The notes under the pieces were generated by a model. That model had not been told where the DNA came from. It saw only the letters and a program-made list of their open reading frames with translations, and searched no databases. The translations under genes were made by a program, and so were the position numbers. From contig NZ_CP126080.1 in the NCBI RefSeq assembly GCF_030122805.1, forward strand, positions 749,001 to 813,000: a DNA stretch of 64,000 nt. Direction: 5' to 3'. Shown here piece after piece: positions 62,429 through 64,000 of this stretch. Positions within the stretch are counted from its first letter, which is position 1; every line of letters begins with the position of its first letter. The stretch comes from Mesobacillus sp. AQ2. Lineage in GTDB: Bacteria > Bacillota > Bacilli > Bacillales > Cytobacillaceae.

Positions 62429-62441
62429 AGGAGAAGTCTTT

Positions 62442-63308
62442 ATGAAGCGATCAAAAAAATCAGTTGAATTATTCGAAATGGACGTGATGGATGCGAGAGG
62501 CTTGATTGAGCTGTCAGCATCTGTCGGCTGGGATTATGACGAGGCGGAAGTTGCAACACTATTATCCTCATCCTTTAAAATCTATGGCCACAAGAATAGC
62601 GAAGGCCAGGTCGTCTCCAGTGCGGCGATCATTCAATATGACCGTAGGCTCGCTTCAATTGGTATGGTGATTGTTCATAGCGATTATCGAGGGCTCGGTC
62701 TGGGAAAAGAAGTTATGCAAAAATGTATAGAAAGCGGGCGTGACCGCTCCATCCTGTTAATTGCTACTCCTGATGGCCAACCACTATACGAGAAATTGGG
62801 TTTTACAGTGGTTGACTCTGTCCATAAATACCTGTGCGACAAATATAAACCAACCAATCTGAAAAAAATAAGCGGGATTTCAATAGAAGCTTTTAAGGAC
62901 GAGGAACTGGAAGATATACTTGAACTGGATGGAGCAGCTTTCGGGGAGAAAAGAAGTATCTTCCTTCGCAATAGGCTTCAACAGTCATATCAATGTATCG
63001 TCGTGAAGGATGAGAATTCAAGAATCATTGGTTTTGGTCTTTCTGTACTGGGCTCTGTTAATATGATTTTGGGCCCGGTCGTTGCGCCCGATCATAGAAT
63101 TGCAGAATTAATCATCGACCGCCTTGCTTCCAAACATCAAGGGAAATTAAGGGTAGACGTACCTTCAGGCCAGGAAAAGCTGATGGCTTTTTTGGAACAA
63201 AGCGGATTTGTAAAAGTCAGCAACCCTCCAGTAATGGCAATCCATACGAAGGAAATGCCGTACAGAAACGATACACTATACACAATCGCATCACAGGCTT
63301 ATGGGTGA
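62442..63308 (+). CDS. double-GNAT acetyltransferase
   Basis: A 288-residue protein with two acetyltransferase-fold halves. The first (about 10-140) holds the acetyl-CoA motif HSDYRGLGLGKEVMQKCIES (RGLGLG) and the signature LYEKLGFTVVD. The second (about 145-280) is of the GNAT_18 type and is less conserved. Typical substrates are unknown small molecules. ATG 62442 has GAGGAGAAG upstream; a frame runs from 62418. The stop is followed by a hairpin terminator. Confidence 0.9.
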   Translation: MKRSKKSVELFEMDVMDARGLIELSASVGWDYDEAEVATLLSSSFKIYGHKNSEGQVVSSAAIIQYDRRLASIGMVIVHSDYRGLGLGKEVMQKCIESGRDRSILLIATPDGQPLYEKLGFTVVDSVHKYLCDKYKPTNLKKISGISIEAFKDEELEDILELDGAAFGEKRSIFLRNRLQQSYQCIVVKDENSRIIGFGLSVLGSVNMILGPVVAPDHRIAELIIDRLASKHQGKLRVDVPSGQEKLMAFLEQSGFVKVSNPPVMAIHTKEMPYRNDTLYTIASQAYG

Positions 63309-63315
63309 AATGCGC

Positions 63316-63341
63316 CGCCGCAAACTTGCGGCGTTTTTTTT
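63316..63341 (+). terminator. terminator of the double-GNAT gene
   Basis: CGCCGCA-AACT-TGCGGCG followed by eight T. Confidence 0.92.
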
Positions 63342-63549
63342 TATTCATGGCTTCATTTCCAAAAAAAGATAGTAAATCACCTTCCCGCGTTGTAAAATAA
63401 ATTGAAAAATTGAATAGAGTAATAGATTCGGTTTTGTCATCCATTTTGAATTACAGGAGGAAACAAGGGAACTTAAAGAATGAATGATACTTTCGTATAT
63501 AGATCAATCTGATTTTTGGAAAAATTCATAATTAAGAGGTTGATGAAAG

Positions 63550-64000
63550 TTGAGAATGGATGCTGTTGATGTAACTGTTAAAGAACCTACGATTTTTAAT
63601 CACATCGGAAACAAAATCAAAACCGACGATCGTGAAATCAACATTATTGCCAGGATGGAAGAGCCGTTAATTGTCATTTTGGGAAATGTCCTAAGTGACG
63701 AAGAATGCGATGAGCTGATCAAGCTGTCAAAGGACAAGCTGAAGCGCTCAAAAGTCGGCAACACCCGTGAAGTAGATGAGCTGAGGACGAGCAGCAGCAC
63801 ATTTATCGATGAAACTGAAAATGACGTGGTGGCGCGTGTTGAAAAAAGAATATCGCAAATCATGGACATTCCCAATGAACACGGTGAAGGCCTGCAAATC
63901 CTGAACTATAAAATCGGCCAGGAGTACAAAGCACATTTTGACTTTTTCGCGTCAAATGTAAGCAACCCAAGGATCAGCACACTCGTCATGTATTTGAATG
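63550..64000 (+). CDS. 2OG-Fe(II) oxygenase (prolyl 4-hydroxylase-like), partial at right edge
   Basis: The first 150 residues of a 2-oxoglutarate-dependent dioxygenase of the P4H type, cut by the window end. It has the leading IVILGNVLSDEECDELIKLS helix-strand, RTSSSTFID, LNYKIGQEYKAHFDFF with the iron-binding His129 and Asp131 (HxD), and the start of the double-stranded core (RISTLVMYLN). The second His and the 2OG-binding Lys/Arg lie outside the window. TTG 63550 is taken as start with AAGAGG upstream; ATG 63556 is the alternative. Confidence 0.88.
   Translation, partial: MRMDAVDVTVKEPTIFNHIGNKIKTDDREINIIARMEEPLIVILGNVLSDEECDELIKLSKDKLKRSKVGNTREVDELRTSSSTFIDETENDVVARVEKRISQIMDIPNEHGEGLQILNYKIGQEYKAHFDFFASNVSNPRISTLVMYLN

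Overview
The window looks like Bacillaceae chromosome (Bacillus/Mesobacillus-type Firmicute). Evidence: strong AGGAGG ribosome-binding sites with ATG/GTG/TTG starts, many T-rich intrinsic terminators, a Bacillus-type gluconate operon with its GntR operator and cre box, sigma-D-, sigma-B- and ECF-type promoters, and typical Bacillus families (YvrJ, DUF1659, DUF2922, YwaF, EcsC, DUF438). It holds about 52 intact genes, one gene cut by the right edge and three decayed remnants. There is no tRNA, rRNA, insertion sequence, prophage or CRISPR. Many starts given here differ from the longest open frame because the ribosome-binding site decides them.

Layout. 1-4.5 kb: acetyltransferase, small membrane protein, aldo/keto reductase, an 11-unit tandem array, TauE/SafE permease, YwaF-like membrane protein. 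4.7-11.1 kb: two interleaved ECF sigma systems. A class F-like sortase and its likely surface substrate (two identical-length His-bearing helical repeats) lie left. An ECF41-type operon (FAD oxidoreductase, sigma, PdxH-like oxidase) is in the middle. A second ECF sigma with an RskA-like anti-sigma lies right. The same promoter motif (TGATC-N17-CGTTAGC) precedes both the surface protein and the second sigma gene. 11.3-25.5 kb: AraC regulator, LysE exporter, DUF1659/DUF2922/YvrJ trio, PH-domain protein, MFS pump with an attenuator-like leader, DUF438 protein, acetate-type symporter with DUF485 partner and divergent AraC regulator, BmrA-like ABC exporter, an ABC-permease pseudogene and a tandem array.

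25.7-34.1 kb: signalling block. A PAS-GAF-GGDEF-EAL protein is followed by a hybrid histidine kinase, a CheR-type methyltransferase and a REC-PP2C phosphatase that match the RsbK-RsbM-RsbY module of the B. cereus group. A sigma-B-like promoter precedes the phosphatase gene. 34.2-41.4 kb: beta-propeller protein, VOC protein, gntRKP operon, tandem array. 41.5-46.7 kb: NERD protein, a lysine riboswitch with terminator directly upstream of a YtcJ-like amidohydrolase (an unexpected target), a sigma-D-driven chemoreceptor, a Gly/Tyr-rich small protein. 46.7-53.4 kb: alpha/beta hydrolase and a 1847-residue amylopullulanase with two catalytic modules and two cre boxes in its leader. 53.6-64 kb: arylamine N-acetyltransferase, EcsC protein, SH3-C39 peptidase, acyltransferase, a 42-residue protein, MFS transporter divergent from an SgrR-like regulator, ADP-ribosylglycohydrolase, double GNAT protein, partial 2OG-Fe(II) oxygenase.

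The strongest leads are the lysine riboswitch on an amidohydrolase, the ECF/sortase regulon, the RsbKMY module, and four intergenic tandem arrays of unrelated sequence but the same architecture.
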